Source of the DNA: Chamaelirium japonicum
Lineage: Eukaryota; Streptophyta; Magnoliopsida; Liliales; Melanthiaceae
Length of the DNA: 64,000 nucleotides
Assembly (NCBI GenBank): GCA_947650365.1
Contig: CANTAL010000002.1
Span: 2,983,501-3,047,500 of the forward strand
Direction: 5' to 3'
In this document: positions 13,564 to 22,638 of the stretch, piece after piece
Numbering within the stretch: position 1 is the stretch's first letter
Layout of the letters: each line of letters starts with the position of its first letter
Notes under the pieces: generated by a model
Database searches by the model: none
The model's input: the letters and a program-made list of their open reading frames with translations, nothing else
What the model was told of the DNA's origin: nothing
Made by a program: the position numbers and the translations under genes

Positions 13564-15449
13564 CTAATGAATTAGAATGGATCGTACGAATGAATTAGAA
13601 TGGATACATTTGTGCGAAAGAATTAGAATGGATCGTATGAATGAATTAGATTGGATCGTATAAATGAATTAGAATGGATCGTACGAATGAATTAGAATGG
13701 ATCGTGCTAATGAATTAGAATGGATCCTGCTAATGAATTAGAATGGATCGTGCGAATGAATTAGAATGGATCGTGCGAATGAATTAGAATGGATCGTACG
13801 AATGAATTAGAATGGATCGTGCGAATGAATTAGAATGGATCGTGCGAATGAATTAGAATGGATCGTACGAATGAATTAGAATGGATCGTGCGAATGAATT
13901 AGAATGGATCGTGCGAATGAATTAGAATGAATCGTGCGAATGAATTAGAATGGATCGTGCGAATGAATTAGAATGGATCGTGCGAATGAATTAGAATGGA
14001 TCGTACGAATGAATTAGAATGGATCGTACGAATGAATTAGAATGGATCTTATGAATGAATTAGATTGGATCGTATTAATGAATTAGAATGGATCGTACGA
14101 ATGAATTAGAATAGATCGTATGAATGAATTAGAATGGATACGAAAGGATCGTACGAATGAGTAAGAATGGATCGTACGAATGAAATAGAATGAATTGTAC
14201 GAATGAATTAGAATGGATACATTCGTGCAAATGAATTAGGATGGATCGTATGAATGAATTAGAATAGATTGTGCGAATGAATTAGAATGGATCGTACGAA
14301 TGAATTAGAATGGATACATTCATGGGAATGAATTAGAATGGATCGTATGAATGAATTAGAATGGATCGTATGAGTGAATTAGAATGGATACGAAGGAATT
14401 AGAATGGATCGTACGAAGGAATTAGAATGGAGAATGGATCGTGCGAATGAATTAGAATGGATCGTGCGATAAGAATGGATCGTATGAATGAAATAGAATA
14501 GATCGTACGGATAAATGAATTTGGATCGTGCTAATGAATTAGAATGGATCGTACGAATGAATTAGAATGGATCGTACTAATTAATTAGAATAGATTGTGC
14601 GAATGAATTACAATGGATCGTACGAATGAATTAGAAAGGATATATTCGTGCGAATGAATTAGAATAGATTGTATGAATGAATTAGATTGGATCGTATTAA
14701 TGAATTAGAATGGATCGTGCGAATGAATTAGAATGGATCGTACGAATGAATTAGAATAGATAGATTCGTGCGAATGAATTTGAATGGATCGTACGAAGGA
14801 ATTAGAATGGATCGTACGAAGGAATTAGAATAGATCATACGAATAAATTAGAATGGATCGTACGAATGAATTAGAATGGATCGTATGAATGAATTAGAAT
14901 GGATCGTGCGAATGAATTAAAATGGATCGTATGAATGAAATAGAATGGATCGTATGAATTAGAATGGATCGTACGAATGAAATAGAATGGATCGTACGAA
15001 TGAATTAGAATAGATTGTGCGAATGGATTTGAATGGATCATACGATTGAGTAAGAATGGATTGTACGAATGAAATAGAATAGATCGTACGAATGAATTAG
15101 AATGGATCATGCTAATGAATTAGAATTGATCGTACGAATGAATTAGAATAGATTGTGCGAATGAATTAGAATGGATCGTACGAATGAATTGGAATGGATA
15201 CATTCGTGCGAATGAATTAGAATGGATCGTATGAATGAATTAGAGTGGATACATTCGTACAAATGAATTAGAATGAATCGTACGAATGAATTAGAATGGA
15301 TACATTCGTGCTAATGAATTAGAATGGATCATATGAATGAATTAGAATGGATCGTTTGAGTGAATGCGAATGGATCGTGCGAATGAATTAGAATGGATTG
15401 TACGAATGAATTAGAATGGATCGTACGAATGAATTAGAATGGATACATT
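13563..15449 (+). repeat. Forward satellite block
   Basis: 1.9 kb of forward monomers. The first 400 bp is unusually rich in CGTGCG tails, giving the most regular 23-bp ladder in the window (13,740-14,040). A TTTGAGTGAATGCG monomer near 15355 lies about 90 bp before the J1 switch at 15450. Confidence 0.9.
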
Positions 15450-16815
15450 CGTGCGAATCTATTCTATTTCATTCGTACGATCCATTCTAATTCATTCGCA
15501 CGATCCATTCTAATTCATTCATACGATCCATTCTAATTCATTCGTACGATCCATTCTAATTCATTCGTACGATCCATTCTAATTCATTCGCACAATCTAT
15601 TCTAATTCATTCGTACGATCCATTCTAATTCATTCGCATGATCCATTCTAATTCATTCATACGATCCATTCTATTTCATTCGTACGATCCATTCTTACTC
15701 ATTCGTACGATCCATTCTAATTCATTTGCACGAAGGTATCCATTCTAATTCATTCATACTATCCATTCTAATTCCTTTGTACGATCCATTCTAATTCCTT
15801 CGTACGATCCATTCTAATTTATTCGTACGATCCATTCTAATTCATTCGTACGATCCATTCTAATTCATTCGTATGATCCATTCTAATTCATTCGTACGGT
15901 ATGATTCATTCTAATTCATTCGTACGATTCATTCTAATTCAATCCATTCTAATTCATTCGTACGATCCATTCTAATTCATTCGTACAATCCATTGTAATT
16001 CATTCGTATGATTCATTCTAATTCAATCCATTCTAATTCATTCGTACGATCCATTCTTACTCTTTCGTACGATCCATTCTAATTCATTCGCACGAATGAA
16101 TCCATTCTAATTCATTCGTATGATCCATTCTAATTCATTCGCATGAATGTATCCATTCTAATTCATTCGTACGATCCATTCTATCTCATTCGTACACTCC
16201 ATTCTATTTCATTCGTACGATCCATTCTAATTCATTCGCACGATCCATTCTAATTCATTCGCATGATCCATTCTAATTCATTCGTACGATCGATTCTAAT
16301 TCATTCATACGATCCATTCTAATTCATTCGCACGAATGTATCCATTCTAATTCATTCGTGCGATCCATTCTAATTCATTCGCACAATCTATTCTAATTCA
16401 ATTATACGATCCATTCTAATTCATTCGCACGATCCATTCTAATTCATTCACACTCATACGATCCATTCTAATTCATTCGCACGAATGTATCCTTTCTAAT
16501 TCATTCGTACGATCCATTCTAATTCATTCGCACAATCTATTCTAATTCATTCGAACGATCCATTCTAATTCATTCGTATGATCCATTCTAATTCATTCGT
16601 ACGATCCATTCTAATTCATTCGCACGATCCATTCTAATTCATTCGCACGATCCATTCTAATTCATTAGCACGATCCATTCTAATTCATTCGTACGATCTA
16701 TTCTAATTCATTTATACGATCCAATCTAATTCATACATACGATCCATTCTAATTCTTTCGCACGAATGTATCCATTCTAATTCATTCGTACGATCCATTC
16801 TAATTCATTAGCACG
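15450..16815 (-). repeat. Reverse satellite block
   Basis: 1.4 kb of reverse monomers containing the minus-strand image of the ordered variant series: CGAAGGTATCC near 15733, then GTACGGTATGATTC near 15895. It ends in the reverse complement of K1 (16812-16831). Confidence 0.9.
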
Positions 16816-16831
16816 AAAAAACACGATCCAC
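16812..16831 (-). repeat. Junction K1, copy 3 (inverted)
   Basis: Reverse complement of the 20 bases at 2161-2180. It also switches reverse to forward, showing that this turning point exists in both orientations. Confidence 0.88.
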
Positions 16832-17768
16832 TCACATACGAATAAATTAGAATGAATTAGAATGGATTGTGTGAATGAATTAGAATGGATCGTATGAATG
16901 AATTAGAATGGATCGTGCGAATGAATTAGAATGGATCGTGCGAATGAATTAGAATATGGATCGTACGAAGGAATTAGAATGGATCGTACGAATGAATTCG
17001 AATGTATCCTTTCTAATTCATTCGTACGATCCATTCTAATTCCTTCGTACGATCCATTCTAATTCATTCGTACGATCCATTCTAATTCATTCGCACGATC
17101 CATTCTAATTCATTCGTATGATCCATTCTATTTCATTCATACGATCCATTCTAATTCATTCATACGATCTATTCTAATTCTTTCGCACGAATGTATCCAT
17201 TCTAATTCATTCGTACGATCCATTCTAATTCATTCGCACGATCCATTCTAATTCATTCATACAATCCATTCTAATTCTTTTGCACGAATTTATCCATTCT
17301 AATTCATTCGTTCGATCCATTCTAATTCATTCGTACGATCCATTCTAATTCATTCGCACGATCCATTCTAATTCATGCATACGATCCAATCTAATTCATT
17401 CATACGATCCATTCTAATTCATTCGCACGAATGTATCCATTCTAATTCATTCGTACATGTATGAATGAATTAGAATGGATCGTACGAATGAATTAGAGTT
17501 GATACATTCGTGCGAATGAATTAGAATGGATCGTACGAATAAATTAGATTGGATCGTATGAATGAATTATAATGGATCATGCGAATGAATTAGAATAGAT
17601 CATACGAATGAATTAGAATGGATCGTACGAATGAATTAGAATGGATACATTCGTGCAAAAGAATTAGAATGGATTGTATGAATGAATTAGAATGGATCGT
17701 ATGAATGAATTAGAATGGATCGTGCGAATGAATTAGAATGGATCGTGCGAATGAATTAGAATGGATCG
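16832..17768. repeat. Satellite next to the retroelement, module M copy 1
   Basis: Forward to 16999, reverse 17000-17457, forward 17458-17768. The part 17006-17660 is copy 1 of module M: it starts at a J2 junction (ATCCTTTC at 17006), turns back to forward at TCGTACATGT (17451), and continues to a GTGCAAAAG monomer. The array stops at ATGGATCG directly before the LTR end. Confidence 0.88.
16990..17015. repeat. Junction J2, representative
   Basis: GAATTCGAATGTATCCTTTC turns forward monomers into reverse ones. Same form near 6045, 32748, 40987, 46190, 48125, 59313 and 63852; reverse complement (GAAAGGATACATTCGAATTC) near 4944, 5593, 11983, 13376, 45735 and 63400. A GAATATGG or CCATATTC oddity usually lies within about 70 bp. 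Confidence 0.9.
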
Positions 17769-17965
17769 TGTTTGGGGGATTTTTCCTGGTCCTTGCAAGC
17801 CACCTGTAAGATCAAGAAAAAAGAAACGTGAGAACGGCTGACTCCCTTAGGAGCGCAGACCCTCCGACGCTCAAGTCAGTCACGGTAGCACAACGGAGAG
17901 CTGTTGTATACCAAAGTGGTAGGGAAAGGGATTTCGAACCTGTACTTTGGAGCCTGGGGGTGTGC

Positions 17966-17973
17966 ATTTATAG
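17966..17973 (-). promoter_or_regulatory. LTR TATA-like box
   Basis: CTATAAAT on the minus strand, about 200 bp before the LTR's end. This places the likely transcript start near 17940 and gives a U3-R-U5 order that fits a minus-strand element. A plus-strand reading is less likely, because both the polypurine tract and the LTR ends point to minus. Confidence 0.5.
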
Positions 17974-18368
17974 ACATGGGCGACCTATCGAGCTACGACG
18001 CGTGGAGGCTCTTTCCGGCACCTTCTAGGCCCCCACGTTCTAGCTTTCAATAGTTTCTGACAGTTCTTGGAACTTGGACCCCTGACATTCTTTGTCGTCT
18101 AGCTCTTCTGACGCAGTAGTGGGGGACAGCAGCTGCTATTCTGTTGCCGCCATAGGGATCTTCCAGAATGTTCAAGTCTAGGAGGTCTCAAACCGACTCT
18201 GACTGGCTTCCATGGACTGCAATCGTCCACGTAGCTTCAGTGGGTTCTCGACACCTGGTAATCTCAGGGAAAAAGCAAAGGCCAGCTCGCCCAATACTGC
18301 TCCATCCTTCCGCCCATATTTATCAAGAGTTGGACCTCGTGGGAGCAACCTCTTCGATAAACAGGGGT

Positions 18369-18775
18369 CTAGGCGAGCTTCTGGGCGAGCTTCTGAGCGA
18401 GCTTGGGCGAACTCCTGGGCGAGCTTGGGCGAGCTCCTGAGCGAACTAGGCGAGCTCCTGAGTGAGCATGGCGTGCTCCTAAATGAGCTTGGGCGAGCTC
18501 CTATGCCAGCTAGGCGGGCTCATGAGTGAACATGGCGAACTCCTGGACGAGCTAGGCGAGCTCCTGAGCGAGCATGGCGAGCTCCTGGACGAGCTAGGCG
18601 AGCTCCTGAGCGAGCGTTTCGAGCTCCTGGACGAGCTAAGCGAGCTCCTGAGCGAGCATGACGAGCTCCTGGACGAGCTTGGGCGATCTCCTTCGCGCTC
18701 TTTGTCTAAGCCATTTATCGAATATGGGCGAGTATGGCGAGCTCCTGGATGAGCTTGGGCGAGCTCCTGTGGGGG
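18369..18775. repeat. GC-rich 21/42-bp minisatellite in U3
   Basis: Tandem units of 21 bp, of the type GAGCTCCTGAGCGAGCATGGC alternating with GAGCTCCTGGACGAGCTAGGC-like units, giving a 42-bp superunit. It is most regular at 18520-18680, decays to the left, and has an outlying remnant at 18731-18775. The SacI-type GAGCTC is the most conserved part. Translations such as ELLSEHGELLDELG are by-products: 21 is a multiple of three, so frames stay open. Confidence 0.85.
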
Positions 18776-18902
18776 ACTGGAGGTGTGAGCGGTACTCAGA
18801 TACAAGGTGTCCATCCCGCTCCATGTGAAGGCGAGCTCCTGACGAGGGTTCCAACTCCTGGACGGGCTATCCAAGATATGTGGTTTTTGATTACCCCCAA
18901 CA

Positions 18903-18914
18903 TTACCCCCTCCT
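18903..18914 (-). other. Polypurine tract
   Basis: AGGAGGGGGTAA on the minus strand, touching the TG that opens the LTR at 18902. In LTR retrotransposons this tract primes plus-strand DNA synthesis and lies directly upstream of the 3' LTR. This fixes the element's direction as minus and identifies the LTR as the 3' one. Confidence 0.75.
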
Positions 18915-19198
18915 GAGGGAGTGATCGAGGAAACTCGATGCTTGCTCAGGAGTCTTAGCGAGTTTCTATCCCTCGTAATGTGCCTGATATCAATGTCTGC
19001 TGCAACAGTTTCCTGACGGGGCGGAGATAGTAGCTACGGGCGAGCTTCACCGAGAGCTTTAACTCGGCGTCTCATGGGTGAGACCTCAAGGACGATGCTG
19101 CTATGTCCAAGGAACGCAGCTATCCGCTACTGCAAGCGTCGGGCGGGCCAGGAGCACCTTCCGCGGGCGGCCTCCTTCCGGTGCGAACTAGCCACGAG

Positions 19199-19292
19199 CG
19201 TCAGCCACGAGCGATCTCCTTCCGATGCGAGCTTGTCACATGCGGCCAGGGTCTGCGTCGGGCGAGCTGCGGGCACCTACCGCAAGCGATCT
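19199..19292 (+). repeat. 94-bp direct repeat, copy 1
   Basis: Begins CGTCAGCCACGAGCGATC and ends near GCAAGCGATCT. The second copy, 145 bp downstream, differs at two positions by eye (both A/G), so the duplication is recent relative to the element. Confidence 0.85.
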
Positions 19293-19337
19293 GCGCCGAG
19301 AGCTTTGACTGCCAGTACTTCACAAACGCTGGTGGGC

Positions 19338-19751
19338 CACGTGCGTCAGCCACGAGCGATCTCCTTCCGATGCGAGCTTGTCACATGCGGCCAGGGTCTG
19401 CGTCGGGCGAGCTGCGGGCACCTGCCGCGAGCGATCTTGTGACTTGGGTATCGCACCAAATCTCCAACGGTCGCTTTGTCTTAAATGTGACGCGAGACTC
19501 AATGCTGATACAGCGAATCTCATCATGAGATCCCGATCGGCGCGAGACACGTGTCTCCTCCTCATTTGTTCTTCTTCTGTCAGAAATGACAGTGTCGGCG
19601 CCTGCGCAGCTTTTTCCACGCGTGGCCCACGTGGCGCTTGACGATTGGAAGGGAACGAGCTGTCGCTTCACCTGTCGTCACGTCGCCTCGCTGAGCGCGC
19701 TCGGGCATTAACTGCGGCCCGATTCACCTTTCTTTCATTTGCCTATAAATA
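19338..19751 (+). promoter_or_regulatory. Promoter of the antisense ORF: G-boxes and TATA
   Basis: TATAAATA at 19744-19751, about 100 bp before the ATG, puts transcription start near 19775-19785. Upstream are three perfect CACGTG G-boxes at 19338-19343, 19548-19553 (inside the 14-bp palindrome GAGACACGTGTCTC, 19544-19557) and 19628-19633. A TGACG and an inverted CCAAT (ATTGG) lie near 19639-19647. G-boxes bind plant bZIP and bHLH factors, so light, ABA or stress control is possible but not shown. Confidence 0.6.
19344..19437 (+). repeat. 94-bp direct repeat, copy 2
   Basis: Partner of 19199-19292 at the same length. It overlaps the upstream edge of the ACGT-box cluster, so the duplication may have changed the spacing of regulatory sites. 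Confidence 0.85.
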
Positions 19752-19848
19752 GGGGAAGGGGGACGATTTTTTTACCGCTGCGTGAAAACAGCTCTCCCTT
19801 CTCCCCTAACCTTCTCAACTCGCAGCTCGCTTGCGCCCTCTTGCTCTC

Positions 19849-22233
19849 ATGGCTTCCTCTGCTGCTGCTTCTTCTTCAGCCACTGCTGCTGCTGCTGCGA
19901 TCTCCCGGGAGGAGCCTCTCAATGTCGCCCCCATCTCGGTGCGTGCTCCGGGCACCGAGAAAGAGGCTCCTCCCAAGGTGCCCGCCGTCCTCTGGTTCAA
20001 CGACATCGGGGGCGTGCCGGTCCCCGAGAGTCTACGGACAGCGGCGGGCATCCCCCAAGAGCTCGACATCCTTCCTTTCCCGAGATCGGGGAGACCGCTC
20101 TCCGGAACTGCGGTCTCCGTGGGGCAAATATGGTCAGGGCTCCGACTGCCCCTGAACCATCTAGCCAGCGAGCTCCTGGAGCTGGCGGGCTTATGCCCCG
20201 CTCAGCTCCCAGGCAACTCGTGGGGGATTCTCTACGGGCTTTCTCAAATCGAGGAAGCCCTTAACGTGAGGATCCCCCTGGCCTATCTCCTGAAGAACTG
20301 GTCCCTCAAGCCGGGGACAATCTTCAGCGAGGTCGACTGCGGCCACTACTACCTCACAGGCCGCCCTGGCGAGGTGCTGCCCTTCTCCGCGGTCGAGAAC
20401 AAAGACCGATATTGGAAGGAGTATCCATTCGTGATCGAGGGCAACTGGCGAGGTCCCTGCGCCGGAGTCCGCTCCTTTCCCGGCAGACCGCCTCTGCCGG
20501 TCTTCAAGGAGATCGCGGAGTATCGCTCTAAGGGGAAGAAGTGTATCTCGGCAGCCCGAGAGAAATCTCTTGATGAGGCGATCCTGGAGTTCCTCGGCGG
20601 GCGGACTCCGGACAAGGTCCTGGCCCCGGACTTCTCCTTCCTCTGGAAGGATCTCCGGACGGGCACCATCATGACCCGCCAGAAGATCATGCGCAAGAAG
20701 GTGGCGGTCTCTCGCCGCACCGGGGCGACCTCCCAGGCTGCTGCCGCGCCCGCCGGTGTCGGCACTTCTTCGGCGAGGAAGGGGAAGAAGAAACGAGCTT
20801 CTCCGATCAGGCTCGCCGATGAAGACACCATCGACATGCTCCGCGAGGAGGATATTCCCTCGCCGCCGCCTCCATCCCGCGAGGTTGCCCCAGGTCAGGC
20901 GAACTCCCCCTTCGTTTCCAATCCCCTCATGCACTCCTCAGTTTCGGAACCTCCACGACGTCAAGTTGTGATGGTCGACCCCGAGGACCCGCGCGTCGAG
21001 CTCCTTCTTGGCATGGCGGAGGTGGAAACCCCAATGGCCGAGATACTGATGCGCGAGTTCCCGGGCGACCTTTCTAAACCTCTTTATGTCGCGGTAATGA
21101 CCCCAGAGATGGAGGGCGCCCATATAAAGAAGAAGAAGAAGAAGGCTCCAGCAGCCCGCCCAATGGCGGAGGACGACGCCGTTCGCAAGGCTCGTGAAGC
21201 CTATGCGCGAGCCGTTGAGGACAGGAAGAAAGCCGCCCTCGAGGAAGCGGGCTTGCCATCGGGCGAGGATTCCAGCGAGGAGTCCGGCTCGGAAGAAGAG
21301 GAGCCGCGGTCTCTCGAGGACGAGCCCGCTTCTACGACAGCGAGGCCTCCTCTGCCCTTCGAGGGACCGGCGCCAATGAGCCCGCTACCTTCTGCACCTG
21401 CTTCGGCCAAGACCTCGGCACCGGCCGCTCCTGCCCCTAGCATGCCCGCGCAGGAACCTGCTCCCGAGCCCTCACCTGTGCCTGCGCTTGCGCCCGAGCT
21501 CGGACCCGTGTCCGAGCCTGCGCCCGCGCAGGAACCTGCTCCTGCGTCCAGGCTCGCGTCTGCGCCCGCGCCCGAGCCCGCGCTTGCGCCTGAGCCCGCG
21601 CCTGCGCACGAGCCCGCGCCTGCTCCCGTGCCCGCGCGTGCGCCCGAGCCCGCGCCCGCGTCTGAGCCCGCGCCTGCGCCCAAGCCCACGCCTGCTCCCG
21701 AGCCCGTGCTCGCTCCCGAGCCCGCGCCTGCGCCCGAGCCCACGCCTGCTCCCGAGCCCGCGCTCGCTCTCGAGACTGCGCTTGCGCCTGAGTCTGCGCC
21801 TGCGCCCGAGCCCGCGCCTGCTCCCGAGCCCGCGCCTGCTTCCGAGCCCGCACTCGCGCCTGAGTCCGCGCCCGCCACTCTTGAGGTTCCCCCTCTCCCT
21901 GAGCTGGGCAGGTTGGCCTATTGGTCTCCGGATCTAGGGGCCATCCTGGACGACTTTCCGAGCTCCAGCTCGGAAGCCTCGGACCCGGACCTACCGGGGC
22001 GAAGGGGAGCCGCCGCGCCTTCCCCTACCCACGAAGGAATTGCCGGCGCTCAAGAGGCCGAGCCTGCTGCTGCCTCCATCAGTGCGCCCCCTCCAGCTGC
22101 TCCCACCGAGGCGAGCCAAGCGGGCTCCTCCACTGGCGGTCCTGAGCGCGCCCCTTTCTTCATACGGGAGATCCTGGGGCGCAATATCTTTGCCCAAGCT
22201 CCCTACGTCGATATCATTAACCGACTGCTCGAG
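19849..22233 (+). CDS. Antisense extra ORF of the retroelement, exon 1 (gypsy-associated PF04195-like protein)
   Basis: First in-frame ATG is 19849; the frame is open further up (19831) but without an ATG. Residues 1-20 are Ala/Ser-rich. Residues about 45-290 form a globular region with LRLPLNHLASELLELAGL (98-115), PGNSWGIL (121-128) and CGHYYLTGRPGEVLPF (164-179), resembling by memory the plant 'putative gypsy type transposon' domain (Pfam PF04195). Then come Lys-rich stretches (KGKKKR at 311-316, six Lys near 427-432) that could be nuclear signals, an acidic patch near 470-492 and an Ala-Pro-Glu-Pro repeat at about 535-676. Function is unknown. A splice donor is likely at 22234; without splicing the frame ends at 22290. 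Confidence 0.72.
21452..21876 (+). repeat. 12-bp coding minisatellite (APEP repeat)
   Basis: Degenerate repeats of a GCGCCCGAGCCC-type unit encoding Ala-Pro-Glu-Pro, with GCG/GCT/CCT wobble changes. It gives a long, probably extended and disordered acidic-proline linker between the globular region and the C-terminal part. Its opposite strand stays open and yields Gly/Ala/Ser- or Arg/Ala-rich frames that are shadows. Confidence 0.85.
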
Positions 22234-22310
22234 GTAAGGCCGCCTCCATACTCCTCTATCTCCAAACCCCCGCTTCAACTTCTAACTTAATTTGTTCGCT
22301 TTCTCCGTAG
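22234..22310 (+). other. Candidate GT-AG intron, 77 bp
   Basis: Starts GAG|GTAAGG, ends TTCTCCGTAG|GTAGAG, is T-rich before the acceptor and has a CTAAC branch-point match at 22282-22286, about 25 nt from the acceptor. Both sides are in the same phase (phase 0). Size and signals fit a plant intron. No transcript evidence is available here. Confidence 0.6.
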
Positions 22311-22638
22311 GTAGAGCGGGTCGGCCGGGCTCTTGTTGACGAGGTCGCAGAAGTCGCGGGGAACACCGTTGCTCTCTACGATGACACTCTCCATGACTCG
22401 GAGAGGAGAGTAGACGAGTACATTCTTCGAATCCGCCAAATGGACCAGTCAGGCGAGCTGCGGGCTGAAGTGGACCGACTGCGCCAGCAGGTCGCTTCCT
22501 CTAACGCGGAGGTCAACGAACTGCGCCAGCGGGCCGCCACCTTCACCACCACGCTAGCCTTGGTTGAGGATGCCCGCGGCCGCGCCCTATCTGATGCGGA
22601 GGCCGCCCAGAAGGAAGTCTCCGAGCTTCAACGTCGCT
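22311..22638 (+). CDS. Antisense extra ORF, exon 2 (coiled coil), partial
   Basis: Open frame beginning VERVGRALVDEVAEVAG directly after the candidate acceptor. From about 22450 it shows strong heptad patterning (RAEVDRLRQQVASSNAEV, then KEVSELQRRL), typical of a long coiled coil and so of self-association. GC-rich codon use matches exon 1. The satellite begins at about 22639 and the rest of the gene is not in the window; any further residues read from the satellite are meaningless. Confidence 0.62.

Larger units (their letters stand above)
1..17768. repeat. Satellite array, left arm
   Basis: Tandem array of a 23-bp monomer made of the core GAATGAATTAGAATGG and the tail ATCGTAC, interrupted only by strand switches. 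The tail carries two palindromes, GATC and CGTACG. Common variants are a 28-bp form with tail ATACATTCGTGC, a 38-bp form with an extra partial core (GGATTGAATTAGAATGAATC), cores reading GAATGAGTAAG, GAATGAAATAG or GAAGGAATTAG, and tails CGTATG, CATACG, CGTGCG. The core itself looks built from GAAT tetramers. No gene is visible in this arm; the array runs off the window's left edge. I do not recognise the satellite as a named family. Confidence 0.97.
17769..18902 (-). repeat. Long terminal repeat (3' LTR), 1134 bp
   Basis: On the minus strand it starts TGTTGGGGGTAATC at 18902 and ends in ATCCCCCAAACA at 17769, so it has TG...CA ends and near-matching inverted termini (TGTTGGGGG against CCCCCAAACA). 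The polypurine tract touches its start. It holds a minus-strand TATA-like box (17966-17973) and, upstream of that in U3, a GC-rich minisatellite. By position, R and U5 would fall in about 17769-17940. The outer edge abuts satellite, as for an insertion into the array; a target-site duplication cannot be tested because the other end is missing. Confidence 0.75.
18915..19743. other. Spacer between the 3' LTR and the antisense ORF
   Basis: About 830 bp of GC-rich DNA without a convincing coding region; short open frames overlap on both strands and lack codon character. It contains a 94-bp direct repeat pair (19199 and 19344), three CACTGG-free but perfect CACGTG boxes (19338, 19548, 19628) and a TGACG motif near 19639. 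It probably serves as promoter and leader for the plus-strand ORF. Confidence 0.6.
17769..22638 (-). mobile_element. Ty3/gypsy LTR retrotransposon fragment, Tat-like, 3' end only
   Basis: A GC-rich island inside the satellite, read as a fossil fragment of a plant Ty3/gypsy element on the minus strand. Its parts, from left to right, are the 3' LTR (17769-18902), a polypurine tract (18903-18914), a spacer with a promoter (to about 19751) and an extra ORF on the plus strand, antisense to the element. An antisense extra ORF between pol and the 3' LTR is a known trait of the Tat lineage (for example Grande). No gag, protease, reverse transcriptase or integrase is in the window and the second LTR is absent, so the copy is incomplete. 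With one LTR its age cannot be measured; the long open frame suggests it is not very old. Lineage is an inference from layout. Confidence 0.75.

Noticed and set aside
1-17768. CRISPR-like array of repeats
   Set aside because: Units are head-to-tail satellite monomers without unique spacers, with strand switches, in a plant-type context.
17840-18010. tRNA-like or SINE-like A and B boxes on the minus strand (TAGCTCGATAGG and GGTTCGAAATCC)
   Set aside because: Each box deviates from consensus, the spacing is 42 bp, and the T-arm does not pair. The LTR reading (TATA box between the boxes, TG...CA ends, polypurine tract) explains the segment better.
17828-18028. 66-codon plus-strand frame in the LTR
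   Set aside because: Short, without family resemblance, and lying in the R/U5 part of a minus-strand LTR.
18479-18874. Ser/Arg-rich open frame on the minus strand, and ELLSEHG-type frames on plus
   Set aside because: They are translations of the 21-bp minisatellite in the LTR, open because the unit is a multiple of three.
21201-21878. Minus-strand frames rich in Gly/Ala/Ser or Arg/Ala opposite the APEP repeat
   Set aside because: Antisense shadows of the GC-rich 12-bp coding repeat; no start context or promoter on that strand.
17769-22638. Plus-strand element with a gag gene at 19849 preceded by a 5' LTR
   Set aside because: The TATA box to ATG distance (about 100 bp) leaves no room for R, U5 and a primer-binding site, and none is seen. 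The polypurine tract and LTR ends support a minus-strand 3' LTR instead.
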